Positions 9,610 through 20,172 of a DNA stretch of 64,000 bases are shown one piece after another. Source of the stretch: Adiantum capillus-veneris. Its lineage: Eukaryota; Streptophyta; Polypodiopsida; Polypodiales; Pteridaceae. Under the pieces are notes generated by a model, which was given only the letters and a program-made list of their open reading frames with translations, made no database searches and was not told the origin of the DNA. The stretch spans positions 25,112,469 through 25,176,468 of the forward strand of contig CM043942.1 of the NCBI GenBank assembly GCA_014529385.2, given 5' to 3'. Position 1 is the first letter of the stretch. The number at the start of each line of letters is the position of its first letter. A program made the translations under genes and the position numbers.

Positions 9610-10186
9610 TCAGTGCTTCTGAGGGGGTTCTTTGGTCCTAGACTCGAGAGCCAAGATCCGTTCTTCTTTATTGGTCGAATCTGCAATGAGATTAGCTTCA
9701 CTAGAAAAAGTATCAACTAACCCATCATTCTTGTGAACAATCACATCATGGTCATGCAAATTATCATGCTCGTAAGAAATCACATCTTGATCATGCAAAT
9801 CATCATGCTTGTCATTGTCATCCAAATCATCATGCTCATCATTAGCAATTCATCATGCTTATCATCATGCAAATCCTGTGTATCATGCTTTGGAGAAGAA
9901 GAGACTGAGAGAGTCTCCTTTTCCCGAATCTCTTGCATCTGTGCCTGCACTTGAGAAAAGAGTGGCAACATCTCTTTCATGTGTCGGGCGCTCTGTTAGG
10001 CCGCCAAGCGCGCTTGTCACGCTCACGCTCCAAGTCGGCCTTTCTTTCTGCTTTTCTTACTTTGGCTTCCAAGCGGTACTTACGCTGTATGGCTGCCACT
10101 GTTTCTTCGTAGTCACGATCTATGGCTGCCCTTCTTTCTTCGTGTTCTAACTTCCTGTCCAAAAACAACTGCGGCAACTCCTCCAT
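9610..10186 (-). pseudogene. Charged coiled-coil and Asp/His-repeat protein of element A (gag-like position)
   Basis: Three overlapping minus-strand frames form one broken product. 10186-9977 is a highly charged helix (KLEHEERRAAIDRDYEETVA, KVRKAERKADLERERDKRA); 9980-9780 continues with LFSQVQAQMQEIREKETLSV; 9825-9610 is a run of Asp/His-rich repeats (HDDLHDQD, HDNLHDHD). The DNA of the last part (9735-9890) is an imperfect tandem repeat of about 20-27 bp around ATCATGCAAATCATCATGCT. It stands where a gag gene would be, but no capsid or zinc knuckle is visible. Function unknown. Confidence 0.45.
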
Positions 10187-10339
10187 AGGAGTTAGTGCAA
10201 TCTTAGTCGTAGATGGGGAAGGGGGAGGGTCGGAAAACCTCTTGGTGGGGAAAATTCTTCTTCGCCTCTCTCATGCTCATCACCTCCAAGCGAAGTATCC
10301 ATTCCGCTTCGAGTGATGACCATCTATTGAAGTCGTGGG

Positions 10340-10470
10340 TTCTTAAGTTCACTAGGAACGTGGGTTCTTGGGGGTCTTGGTTCTTGGGGTTCTTGAGGGT
10401 CTTGAGGTTCTTGAGTCTTGCGGTTCTTGAGGGTCTTGAGTTCTTGAGGTTCTTCTTTTGCTTGTAATCT
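10340..10470. repeat. Degenerate GTTCTTGAGG repeat in element A
   Basis: A run of about a dozen variants of GGGTTCTTG / GGTCTTGAG. Read on the minus strand it would encode an Arg/Thr/Pro/Ser-rich stretch, but the DNA repeat is the simpler reading. Confidence 0.7.
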
Positions 10471-10596
10471 GTGTCAGTACCCGAGTTCTGCTCTTTTCTG
10501 CGGGCGCACTCCTTGGCGGCCTTGCGCTCCCACCAAGGTTGCTTTTTCCCACCTCACGTCGATTGGCCGGCCGCTAAGTGCACGATCCGCTCTCAA

Positions 10597-11388
10597 TCTG
10601 AAAATGCTAAGGGCTGAAATCTGCAAATCTTTATCTGCTGAATTCTGACTCTATGTCGGTGACAACGGCGATGACGACGATGCAACGACGACGCGCTGAA
10701 AACGCAGATGCTGAAATCTATGTTTTCCGGGCTGAATCTGCAAACTGTGTTGGATCTGACCGTGCGGCGAGGATCTACTGCGGGAAGGTCAGATCTGCGA
10801 GGTTCGGGACTGCTATTGCGGGTACTGAATGCTGAAAACTGAAAACGCTGGTATTCTTGTTGGTTCCGTCGCGGTAGATTTGCAAAACTCTGAAATGCCT
10901 GGCAGATGCAAAAACGCTAGGGCTGAAAATGGTCTGGTTGTGGGTTATTTGCTAACGCTAGGGCTGATCGGCTGTCTACTGTCGCCGTGAATCTGCAATT
11001 GCAAAAACGCTGGCTGATCTGATGCAAAAGCGCTAGGCCTTCTACAATGTTGAAAACGCTAGAGTTGTCGCGGGGGTTGGTCTTGCTGAGAAGTTGCCAG
11101 TTGATCAAGGTGCTCCTGCTGTCTCTTTTGCCAGAAAGTGCTAGTGCTAGGTTTGCTTATATACAAACTTAGCAAAATTGCCCTACGTACTTTTCAACAA
11201 AAGTCACTTAAAATAATAAGTGAAAAATGTCAAAAATAGGGAATATAGGTCTATGCAATGTAGAAATGCTACTGATGGAATTTGATTGGAATATGATGGT
11301 CATGCTGTGTGCAACCAGAGGATATGCATCTAATCTAAGTGTCTGGACATGCACGGTTTGCGCACAGTTGGATGTGTCACATGACACA
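10597..11388 (-). repeat. 5' LTR of element A (right copy)
   Basis: Second copy of the LTR described at 7944-8823, lacking ~89 bp near 11365. It abuts the right GCTGA duplication and the interrupted gag of element B. The sequence left of it (minus: GAGAGCGGATCGTGC) is where the primer site should be, but I do not recognise a tRNA match. Confidence 0.85.
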
Positions 11389-11393
11389 GCTGA

Positions 11394-12450
11394 TGTTTCC
11401 TTTGTGGACAATCTGTAGCAAAGTGACGAAGCTGCTTGCATATAAAGTATTTATTTTCAGCCATCACGACCTTCTTTTCCTCGAGCGACTTACGCACAAA
11501 AGGCTTACTTTTCTGTTTCCTTGCCTGCGCTCCAGAAGTCCTGGCTGAAAATTGATTCTTGTTGACCTGCGCCGACTTGTATGACGCATCAGGAGTCGTC
11601 TTTGCAAAGGGCTTCTTTGCTGAACTTTTCTTTTGCTGCCCTTCTTTCTCGTTGATCAGAAATCCACTGTCCTCTCCTTTCAGCAAGGCAAGACCAGTGT
11701 TAGCAACTTCCATGAGCTGTGTGAGGGTAGCTACTCTGTTCCTGGTGCAGTAGTCTCGAAGCCCTTTAGGCAGCCCACAACAATACTTCTCTATCTGCTC
11801 TGTCAATGGCACAAATCTTTAGGAGGTTACTGAAAGTAATGCTTTACAAAACCTCCTGTTGCACTCCAGCAAGCTCTTGCATGTAGCTGAAGTAAGCTGG
11901 TGCCAATCTGTCATGACGTCGGCTTCAAATTCATTTGACAGCCAAGCAGATGCAAACATTTGCTTGAAGTAGACCCATGTGGCTGGTACGTGTCCTTGCA
12001 TCAACAGTGTCGTGTCGTCCACCATGTCAATGCATTGCCCTTCAAGAAAGTGGCAGCTTTCCTGACTTTCAAGGCCTCTGTAAAATTTCCCCCTACATAA
12101 GCTGAATCAAACTGCTGGAGGAAAGTAAGAGCCTTTGCTTTGTCTTCAAAGCCACTGAAAGTCTCAAACTTTACTGTTGCACCACCTTCTTTGTAAGCCT
12201 TTGGCTTCTTCAGTGCCCCCAAGTTGTCATATTGAACTGTCTGCAACATGGGCACTGTCATTGGAAGCATTGGCCCGCCTTGGCCATTGAGGTTCTGCGT
12301 CAGAGGTGCCATATCTGGCTGCTGTCCAGAAAAACCAGCCATGCCAAAATTGCCTTATGGCACCCCAAACTGGCCCTGGTTACCCTGAAATCCCTACTGC
12401 ATGCCAATGTGACCATACATGGCGTTTGGCATCATGCCTTGCATACCAGG
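11394..12450 (-). pseudogene. gag of element B (capsid, basic region, damaged zinc knuckle)
   Basis: Minus-strand pieces in order: an N-terminal Gly/Met/Gln-rich part from about 12450 with two in-frame stops; KFETFSGFEDKAKALTFLQQ and FLKGNALTWW (12342-12001), the retrotransposon gag capsid; WVYFKQMFASAWLSNEFEAD and CKSLLECNRRFCKAL (12025-11819); then MPLTEQIEKYCCGLPKGLRD and a Lys-rich region (11812-11394). The zinc knuckle reads YFICKQLRHFATDC: the first Cys of CX2C is Tyr and the conserved Gly is Arg, so zinc binding is lost. At least two frameshifts are present. Coding stops abruptly at the GCTGA duplication of element A and resumes at 7938. Confidence 0.85.
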
Positions 12451-12761
12451 GCACCAGAGTCGAAGGAAGAACTCTTTGCACTCCCGCATGCGGTTGGAGC
12501 TGCCTTGAGGGGTCTCGAACTGGCCCTTGAGAGAATGGATCAACTCAAGCCAAAAATCTCAAGCAGCCTCCGCAGGTGGCACAAGACGAGCCTCGAAGAT
12601 GTGGAAGCAGTGGCCCCGTCAAATAAACTAGAGTGTCAGGCTATAGACGAGCTCCCAACACACCTCTCTCACTACACCACTCCTGTGGGGTAAGCTCTGT
12701 CACAAGCTGGAGTGTAGGACGACCCTCTTGTACCACTATCGTCCTGCTGGTGGATGATAGC

Positions 12762-13376
12762 TCAAACTGTAGTGCAAGGCCCGTGAGAGTGGACCAAGCG
12801 GCTGCCCCCTAAGTGGACTGTCGTGCTGTGGAAAGAGGTGGCATCGGTCGGAGGACCCGAAGCCAAACCTGTTGTGCCATAGGGCAGTCCCATAGACAGT
12901 GACGCTGGCTCTTCAAGGGATGGTCGCAAGCTGTGCATGCTGCCGAAAGGCCACTGTGTACTAGCCAGCTCCCTAATGCTGTAGCTTTGTCTGCAACTAG
13001 CCACTGGAACAAGGTGACTCGTCGCGGTTGTCTGGCATTTCACAACCTCGCCCAAAAGCTGAGAAGAGCTCTGCTGTGAGACCCTCCTCCTGCCAATGAG
13101 GTGCTGCAGCAAGGCGAGCCTCTTTCCGTGGGCTGCCAGTATATGACGTCCCAAGCGAACAGTGTACTGAAAGAAAGGAACCCCTGGCTGGTCGACTGAA
13201 GAGAAAGGGTCCCTCCAAAAGCACTCTTCGGAATCCCACTTCACTTGTGCCAGTGGATAGCTCTCCCAAGCCCAAAGCCTCCAACGGCCTGTCTCAAGAG
13301 CTCGAGGATCAGGATCGATGACACAAGTCCTCCCGCAGTTGCCCACTACTCGGATCCTTTGGAAACAGCACTGCAA
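12762..13376 (-). pseudogene. LINE ORF2 C-terminal region with zf-RVT
   Basis: One minus frame carries FQWLVADKATALGSWLVHSG and then CTACDHPLKSQRHCLWDCPM, the Cys/His pattern of the zf-RVT domain that closes plant LINE ORF2 proteins. Another frame (13376-13020) holds the segment just upstream (LETGRWRLWAWESYPLAQVK). The frame changes near 13010, so the product is broken. Confidence 0.7.
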
Positions 13377-14149
13377 CGTGTGGAGCCTCTAATGAGACTC
13401 TATGTAGTCGACCCTCACCTTGTATCTCGAAGAACATGGAGGGTATATTTTTCGAGCAAGCTCAAACTGCGATGAGGACCTCCAGTCGCATGAAGGCCCC
13501 CATCTATCTTGGAGCTGCCGTCTCTAGTGGTGTGAGCTACTCAGCTGGCATTGCCTTTGTGATGTCTTGACACATGTTGCCACTCAGCTGGCACTGCCTC
13601 TGTGATGTCTTGACACATGCTCTGCACCCCTCTCATGCCCTGCAGCTGAATGGTCTGCAACTCCTCTGGCAAACCTGAGAACTGAAGCCAATCACCAAGA
13701 GTGAGTGTTGGACCCTGTGCCATGGGACCCCAAGAAACATGAGGCCTACTACCAACCAAGTGGCCTCTCTGAGTGCTGACCATGGGGTTCCACACAAGGG
13801 GCTGTCTCAAGCGCTCCTCATGCTTGTGGGCAGGTGCTGCTCCAGGCCCCTCCGCAGCTGCTCCTAAGAGCGAAGCAAGCTCCTAGAAAAACGATCCTCG
13901 AGTCTCCTGCTCATACCAACTCTGCGCGCTTTGCAAAGATCCATATGATGGAGGGTCTCCAATGGCCTCTTGCCTGGGACACTCGAGCTCTAAGTCTCTC
14001 CAGCAACATCTCTTTCCAGGGCCCCTCCCCTTGAAGCAGTCCCCTGACAACAAACTTCCCAAGAAGGGCTTTGCTGTGCTGTGGTGGGTCTATAATCCCC
14101 AACCCCCCCGAGAACACAGCAGAGTGGTGACTTGCCAGGCTACTTTGGC
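13377..14149 (-). pseudogene. LINE ORF2 connector after RT, heavily broken
   Basis: Short minus-strand pieces such as GPTLTLGDWLQFSGLPEELQ (about 13700-13640) and GGLGIIDPPQHSKALLGKFV (about 14110-14050) match the position of the segment between RT thumb and zf-RVT in LINE ORF2. The second is the common GGLGI-type motif. Two near-identical 40-bp stretches at 13538-13620 (TGTGATGTCTTGACACATG) are a local tandem duplication. Confidence 0.55.
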
Positions 14150-15421
14150 CTAGGCTATTGGAGTGTCACGCCCTGACCAAAGATAGTTCCTGATCAGCCT
14201 CTCTACCTGGCTTATGTAGGAGCTCGAAAAGATCAAACAAGAAGTAATGTACCACGTAGTAGCCAACAACACCTGGTTGGCCACTACAACTCTGCCTACC
14301 AAAGAGAGTCGTACCAAACTCCAATGTAGCAACTTTCTCATGATGGACAGGAGGAGGGGAGCAATCTGCTGCTCAGGAGACAAGCCTAGGCCAACCTGAT
14401 AGCCCAAGTATCGAACTGCAGTCCTTGGGGGAATCCATCTAAAACCCTCTCCTATCAGCCAATCAGGCGTAGGAGCACTGCCAACCCAAAAAGCCACTGT
14501 CTTCCTCTAGCTGATCAGTGCGCCTGATGCACAACAAAATGTCTCTAGAGATTGCTCACCCCTATGTAGGTTGGCCTCCTGGCCCTCCAAGTACAAAGCT
14601 GAGTCGTTTACAAACTCAGAATCGAGTAGCTCATCACCCCGAATAGGGAGCGCTAAGCCACGTAGACCAACCTGTTGGGAAACCAAGAATCTGCTCATCG
14701 CCTCAGCATAGGACAGAAAGAGGAAGGGGCTAGAAGATAGCCGTGTTTGACAGAGCGTGTGAGCATGAAACGGTCTCCTCTACCTGATGCCAAAAGCATT
14801 TGACTGTGTGCACGTTTGTAGAGAGCTGACACACCTCTGATCCAAGCATCTGAGAAGCCCATCCTGCGTAGAGTGCCCTCCAAGAAGTCCCAGTGAACTC
14901 TGTCATAGGCCTTCTCAAAATCGAGAAGCAGTATCACCAGATCGTCCTCTCTGAGGCGCGCGAGGGCAGATGCCTTCCAAAAAGTGAAGATGTTGTCAAG
15001 GATACTGCACTCCTTGACAAAACCTGTTTGTGTCCCATGTATAAGGCTCTCAAGAATTGGATGAGTCCTCAAACTCAGAGCCTTGGCTAAAATTTTGTAG
15101 GCTGAGTTGATGGACCGCCATTGCCGAATCTCATCCAAGGAGCCACCCTATTGGGAATGAGGTGGATCAAACCCTCACTCATGCTGTCAGGCATCTCTCC
15201 TGTGTGCAAAATGTACTGAAAAGCGCTGCAAAGGTCTGAGCCAAGCAAGTCCTAGTACTCCAAGAAAAACTGGGAGTCAAACCATCCTCACCGAGACAAC
15301 TACCTCGGGGGAGTGCCTTGAGAGACGTGTGGAGCTCCTCTAGCTGAAGAGGCAGCTCAAGCCTCTGGCGCATCTCCTCAGTCACAAGACAAGGCATCTG
15401 TCGCAAACCTGCTCTCTGCAT
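14150..15421 (-). pseudogene. LINE reverse transcriptase, catalytic motif mutated
   Basis: Minus-strand RT motifs follow in order: LKALPRGSCLGEDGLTPSF (15340-15280), RSINSAYKILAKALSLRTHP and GTQTGFVKECSILDNIFTFW (15120-14970), VILLLDFEKAYDRVHWDFLE (14950-14880; motif A with catalytic Asp), then SVKHGYLLAP and, in the next frame, DSEFVNDSALYLEGQEANLH (14620-14560). The last is motif C, where LINE RTs read FADD; here it is FVND, so one of the two catalytic Asp is Asn. RYLGYQVGLGLSPEQQIAPL (14420-14370) is the thumb. Frame changes fall near 15150, 14700 and 14500. Confidence 0.88.
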
Positions 15422-15951
15422 GCATCCTGATGCTGTGACTTTGCTGACAACAAGCCACGGTAAAAATCAGTAGCAAATGCACGCATTTGCTCCGGCTCTG
15501 AAGCAACTGACCCGGCAGGTCTCCTCAATTGGCTGACACTAGAGTGCGCATGACGGGGTCCCACTGCCTCCAAGAACGCCCTAGTCACTCTGTCACTTAC
15601 TTGGGTCCACTGAGATGCTTGTCGATGGAAAGCAAACTCATGGCGCCTCTCCTCTATGCTGGCAAGCTCCTGACGAGCCTGCTGCAACTGCTCCTCCAAC
15701 CAAGGACTGTCTGGGTGCTGCTCCTGCATGCTCTGTAAGCACAAAACGCCTCGTTGCAGACGCTGCGTCTCCTCCCGTGCTGTAGCCAGGCGGGCCGTAG
15801 ACTCATGGAGAAAGAACCGACTAAGCTGAGCAAGTCCAGAGACCACTTTGTCCGCAGGAGAGTCTTGCGTGTCCAAGCCCTCTGCCCAAAGAGCCATTAC
15901 TTGCTCTCTGAGCTTTGAGTCCAACAAGATCCTCTTAGTGATGGGTAGCAT
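15382..15951 (-). pseudogene. LINE ORF2 helical linker between endonuclease and RT
   Basis: An open minus frame of 189 codons, strongly helical and Gln/Glu/Arg/Leu-rich (SMQEQHPDSPWLEEQLQQAR, ELASIEERRHEFAFHRQASQ). This is the usual linker between endonuclease and RT, ending just before the first RT motif. It is the longest undamaged stretch of this LINE. Confidence 0.75.
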
Positions 15952-15969
15952 CGTGCTTCCCCTCCTCTA

Positions 15970-16740
15970 TCAATCTGTCACAGCGAGGATCACTGGTGCA
16001 TGGTCCGAAAAAGATGTCCCAGCCAAAATGCAAAGTGACCCACCCAAGTCACAGATGTGGTCACTGGCGTAGAAGCGATCTATTCGAGATAGATTCACTC
16101 CTCCCACTCTGCGGTCCGATCGAGAGAAGGCCAAGCTCTCTGGGGACCTCGCAAAACCTGAATGCTGCCAAACATCGGAAATCCTCAAAGTCAAACATAG
16201 CCTCTCCCAAGTTGCCAGCTCAGCTCCATGTATAGTAGCATGGCTACCTCCAATTCTATATGAGGGGTCCTCCAGCATGTTGAAGTCACCCCCAATGCAC
16301 CATTGCTTTGCATGCGGCAGAGACTCTACAATGTGAGACCAAAACTCTGCAGGGGCACTTGTCACATTGGGCGCATATATTTTTAGGAAACCCAAGAGGC
16401 AACCCTGAACCTGCATAGTAATCCACTGAGCTTTGCATGGCACAATAATACCTCGGTCCTCTGCTGACAATGGCCTGTTGCCAAGAATCTGCAATAGTCA
16501 TACAAACCCCTCCTTGATGCCTCCAAGGCCAAATGCAGCTAACCAAAACGTCTCATAGCGACCACTCAAAATTTGACCACATCGTCAAATGCGGCTCTCA
16601 CACAGATGATGCTCTGGTAGCATAAGAATATCCATCTCACCACCCACAAGGCATCGCTGAGGCTTCTGACGCAAACGACCCCTCTGCCGCTGAAACTGGG
16701 GCCCTCCTAATCCTTGCATATTCCATGAGACAATCCTCAT
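15970..16740 (-). pseudogene. LINE apurinic-type endonuclease domain
   Basis: The domain starts at 16740 with MRIVSWNMQGLGG and continues with GEMDILMLPEHHL, whose Glu is the metal-binding residue. Two stops follow (near 16585 and 16500). The frame 16494-15970 shows GCLLGFLKIYAPNVTSAPAE, QWCIGGDFNMLEDPSYRIGG, VNLSRIDRFYAS and the terminal SDHAPV motif with the catalytic Asp-His. So most endonuclease residues survive. In a live element this enzyme nicks target DNA for target-primed reverse transcription. Confidence 0.87.
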
Positions 16741-16868
16741 GGAATCAATGACAAAAAACAGATGCTGCTACAACAGCCAACCTTGCTTTCTCTGAGGCCA
16801 GTTTTGATGGGGAGTAATCCGCATCCGAGCGCCCTCTAGATAAACGCGTCTGAAGTGACTTCCCAAGC

Positions 16869-17516
16869 TCAAGCCGAGCGTGCTGCCTGTAGGGCTACAT
16901 CCTTTGTCCAAGAGTCCTCATGTACAAATACATAGCAGGGAGCGCTCTGAGTGTCAGCGAATAAATGCACCACAATGTGCCTGTAGCCTACTGCTTCTGG
17001 CAGTGTCACGCTGAACTTGGCTAAAGGCCAAAGTGTTTGTACCAGATCAGTCACCCCTAGGTCCCCTGTGTGGTGTGAGAACTTAGTGGCCTGGATCTGG
17101 AGCCAATCGGAAACTGTGTGTAGGGTCCACTTTGTAGAATCCCTACCGCATAGCGGAAAGCAGAAACCTATCGTTGTGTCTAGAGCCTCAGTGCCTCGAG
17201 CTGCTAGAAAGAGGACATGTACTCGAAAGCAAGCCTTCTCCAAGTCGGGAGAAGAATCACCTAGGAATCGTGTGAAGATGTAGTCGAAGAAGTCCCATCG
17301 TCTGCGAATGTCGGCGCTAGTCAAACCTCGAGGGACTGCTGCAAAAGGAGAAGTCTGGACCAGAAGTGACTGCCTGAGGTAGGGCTGTCCCTCCTGCGCC
17401 ACGCAGCTCAAAGCGAAAGCACTACCAAGAGAACGCCTCGCTAGAGACATGTGCCCAAGCCCTTGCGCCTGAAGAGGAGTGTGGGAGGGGTCGGGAGATG
17501 AGGCTAAGGGGCCCAA
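16869..17516 (-). pseudogene. Unrecognised LINE frame between ORF1 and endonuclease
   Basis: An open minus frame of 215 codons with SADIRRRWDFFDYIFTRFLG and CYVFVHEDSWTKDVALQAAR. I know no domain for it. Its place between the ORF1 zinc knuckle (17930-17880) and the endonuclease start (16740) suggests the C-terminal half of ORF1. Codon order and length speak for real past coding. Confidence 0.5.
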
Positions 17517-17758
17517 CGGGGAGAGAGGAGGAGCAGGAGGCGGCGGAGCAGCGGGGTCTGAGGAAGGTGGTGGTGGAGCCGAAGTGGAAGGAGCCTCCTC
17601 AGGGGGGTCCTGCTGAAGGGGTCAAAGAGGTTCCCTATCAGAACCCAATGCTGCTGGCTGTAGGAGGGCGGCCACCAGGAGGAGCAGTGTGGTGAGCCTG
17701 TCCATATCGTCGGCCAGGCACCTGCTGCCTACTGTCGGCTGGCACCTGCTGCCAACCT

Positions 17759-18341
17759 TCAGCTGGCTGATCGTTGGCCTCTGTCGAGGTGCCAACCTGT
17801 GTGTTGAGTATCTGGATGCTGGGCATGCTCAACCTTGGGAGGCTGCGCATGCGTTGTGGGTCGGGATCTCCGACGAGGACAGGCCTTGGCCAAATGGCCC
17901 ATCCGTTTGCAAATGAAGCACTGATTCGGGAGACCCGAATACTCCACTCTGTCTAATCCAACCTCCACTCACCCTAGGCAACAGTATCACCTTCGGGAGT
18001 GAGTGCGTGTCTCGAACAAGAACCCGCATAGTAGGTAAACCTGTGGCCTTGGCCACAACTGAAGCTGCAGTGCGCGGAGACTCCAGAACTGTCCCAAACA
18101 TGGAACCAATCTTGGGAAGAAGAGGCAGGTACTCTTGCCTCAGGCTTGGGAAGCAGACCGAAATAGGCAAGTCGGCCTCCTCCTCAAGCACGTCTGTAGT
18201 AGGGTTGAAACCATGATGCCATCGTCTGAAGTAAGAGCACAAGCTGCTCATCGAAATCACCATGGCCATCATGTCTGGAGACTCAAACTCTATGTGATAG
18301 TACCCTCTCCCGAGGATCTGGACATCGGTGATCTTGCCCAC
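17759..18341 (-). pseudogene. LINE ORF1 (DUF4283-like domain and CCHC zinc knuckle)
   Basis: 18341-17960 reads VQILGRGYYHIEFESPDMMA, CSYFRRWHHGFNPTTDVLEE, ADLPISVCFPSLRQEYLPLL and SVVAKATGLPTMRVLVRD, the pattern of the DUF4283 domain of plant LINE ORF1 and related proteins. A frameshift near 17965 passes into EYSGLPNQCFICKRMGHLAK ACP, a complete CX2CX4HX4C knuckle, then a basic tail. ORF1 binds element RNA. The frame has no clear start before the GC-rich leader. Confidence 0.72.
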
Positions 18342-18349
18342 ATCGAAGA

Positions 18350-18510
18350 GGACAAGGGGGGGAGGGCGGGGCCGGGCTGCGCAAACTCAGGCGGGGGACA
18401 GGCTGCGCACAGCTCAAGCGAGGAAGCGCGCGCAGGGCAAAGGGGTGGGCAGGCGGGGGGGCTGCGCACATCAGGGCAGCGGGTTGGGGGGGGGAGGGGG
18501 GGGAGAGGCT
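18350..18510. other. GC-rich leader at the LINE 5' end
   Basis: G-rich plus strand with repeats of GGGCTGCGCA and several runs of 6-10 G. Position just upstream of ORF1 suits a LINE 5' untranslated region with internal promoter, but this is inference. Confidence 0.45.
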
Positions 18511-18622
18511 ATGCGATGGCGTGGGAGAAGCAGCAGCGAGCCTTCTTTGACTAGTCTCTTCCGCTGAGAGAACACCTAGCCCAGAGATGCATGTATTTAT
18601 GAACCGATTTGGCTAAAATTTG

Positions 18623-18868
18623 TCATACTTGTAACCGAGAACGGCTATTTCTGCTTCGTTCTGGAGTTTTCTTGGCAGGAGCTATCTTCACTATTGTCCA
18701 TTCACCTTTGGGGTACTCGAATGGGAGCTCCTTGACTGAAATTGTTGCCTTGAATTCGACATAGTCTCGAAAAACTGAGTGGACAACCAATTCTACGCTT
18801 GTCTGAGTGCGATTGTTCCCGCGGGGACAGGCACAAGCTCTAATGGCTGTCTGGCACCTTCGTTGCAA
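18623..18868 (-). pseudogene. Unrecognised short open frame
   Basis: 81 codons on the minus strand, with SVELVVHSVFRDYVEFKATI and FEYPKGEWTIVKIAPAKKTP. The alternating hydrophobic pattern suggests beta strands and the C-terminus is basic. I do not recognise the family. It may be a remnant of element B or of the host sequence that the LINE entered. Confidence 0.3.
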
Positions 18869-18899
18869 TGTCTGTAGGTTCTACACTGCCCTCACAAGA

Positions 18900-20170
18900 G
18901 CTGTGACCAAGAGATTGCTGATGGGGGAGAGAGAGAGAGGGGAATTGAGCGCTAAGAGAGAGAGTGGGCTGAATTGGGAGTTGAAGATAAAAACTGTGTT
19001 TCTGTAAACTGCTACAGAAGTTGGTGCAAAAGTTAGCGCTACACCTTTTATACACTTGCGCATGATCTTCCTATGCTAGATGGCTTAGAGAGTGCTCGCA
19101 AACTTGCCAACGCTGGTCTTTCTAAAACCCGACGCTAGTTGGTGACTTTTTAAGTCTTATTTTAATGTTGAAACATTTGACCGCTTTCATACGGACCCGG
19201 TCACTGATTTAAAAAGGTTTTAAACCTTAGACTTTAAAATTAAGTGTTTAGACGAGAGTTTACACCCATTCTATAGCGAGTTTGTCTCGTTGTTTTCCAT
19301 ACCTCTCTCGAGTCAATCTGCCGGCTCTCGCCGGGACGTATTTCTATTGTGTCCGGCCAGTCACTTTTTTGGACGGCCACCACAAAAATATTATATTATA
19401 ATCTTTTTGAGAGAACTGCGGACACCTCTTATTCATGTTCTTGTTCTGAACTATTCTGCACTGCGTCCGGCTATTGTATTGTTCTACTTATCATACTATC
19501 TGGACATGGATAAGATGGCACATTGTACCGGGAATTTACTCGTTCATTTAAATTATTAATTGGTACCAATAAATTCATAAATCATTCTGTGTGCACAAAA
19601 ATCATTTTCATTCATCTAAAGCCATAGCTAAAAATATTACAGAAGCACTAGGAGGTGGATCGCGGCATTACATCAAGCAATATTTTGAAAGGCAAGCATA
19701 GAGGCGCTTCAAATTGGCTACAACGGTGACTTTTCTTGCAAGCGGCAAGAGGAACTCACTCCGTAGCGTTTTGAAACACTGACCGCTGAACCTTGGATTG
19801 CCACAATCTGAGAGGCATTTGAAACGCTTGGGAGCTGTCTCTGGAGTGATGAGTAGTCGGCTTGTTTTGGGAGGGCATCTTGGAATGCTCCCCAAATTGG
19901 AGGGTGGTTGGACAGATTTTCTGAAATGCTTCAATGGGTGTACCGCCGTACCAAGCTCAAGCATTGTTGTCCCATTGTGCTATGCATTTTGAAGCGCACC
20001 TAAAAGGCTTCAAAGCTAGGTGGTTTGTGGCCTCTAGTGCGAACCATGACCAACATCAACTGAAGGCTATGGATAGTGCATCGGCCAACACTCAGTTAGC
20101 GGCCTATGCTTGACAGAAGGTTTGGAGGAAGCCATTAGTTTGTTTGGCTCGGGATTGTGAAGCCAAAAGC
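18900..20170. other. Intergenic or intronic sequence, nothing recognised
   Basis: Mixed-composition sequence with a GA-rich patch near 18930-18970 and a TATTATATTATAAT patch near 19390. Short forward and reverse variants of GGCGCTTCAAA / TTTGAAGCGC occur near 19700 and 19990. No convincing exon or mobile-element end was seen. Confidence 0.4.
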
Positions 20171-20172
20171 AA

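Larger units (their letters stand above)
7944..11388 (-). mobile_element. Element A: non-autonomous LTR retrotransposon inserted in gag of element B
   Basis: Two direct copies of a 790-880-bp sequence (7944-8823 and 10597-11388) flank a 1.77-kb interior. Read on the minus strand the LTR starts TGTCA(C/T)GTGACACATCC, and a classic polypurine tract (AAAAGGAGGGGA, 8824-8835) directly precedes the left copy, which fixes the orientation. The pentamer GCTGA stands at 7939-7943 and 11389-11393; for it to abut exactly, two extra bases (CA, 11387-11388) must belong to the right LTR, so the boundary is slightly uncertain. LTR copies differ by several percent plus an ~89-bp indel. The interior is too short for pol and has no RT motif, so this is a LARD/TRIM-like element. 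Confidence 0.8.
12470..18350 (-). mobile_element. Decayed LINE (non-LTR retrotransposon) with ORF1, endonuclease, RT and zf-RVT
   Basis: About 5.9 kb in minus orientation with the normal LINE order from right to left: nucleic-acid-binding ORF1 with CCHC knuckle, AP-type endonuclease starting MRIVSWNMQGLGG, long helical linker, RT, and a C-terminal zf-RVT zinc-finger region. Stops and frameshifts occur in every part and the RT catalytic motif is mutated. The left (3') boundary with the gag of element B is set only approximately; no poly-A or target duplication was found. The right boundary is put at the end of ORF1 plus GC-rich leader. Confidence 0.85.

Noticed and set aside
12232-12693. 153-codon plus-strand frame
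   Set aside because: Overlaps antisense with gag of element B and the LINE 3' end; no domain.
19668-19964. 98-codon minus-strand frame as a host exon
   Set aside because: No splice signals with coding continuity and no recognisable family.
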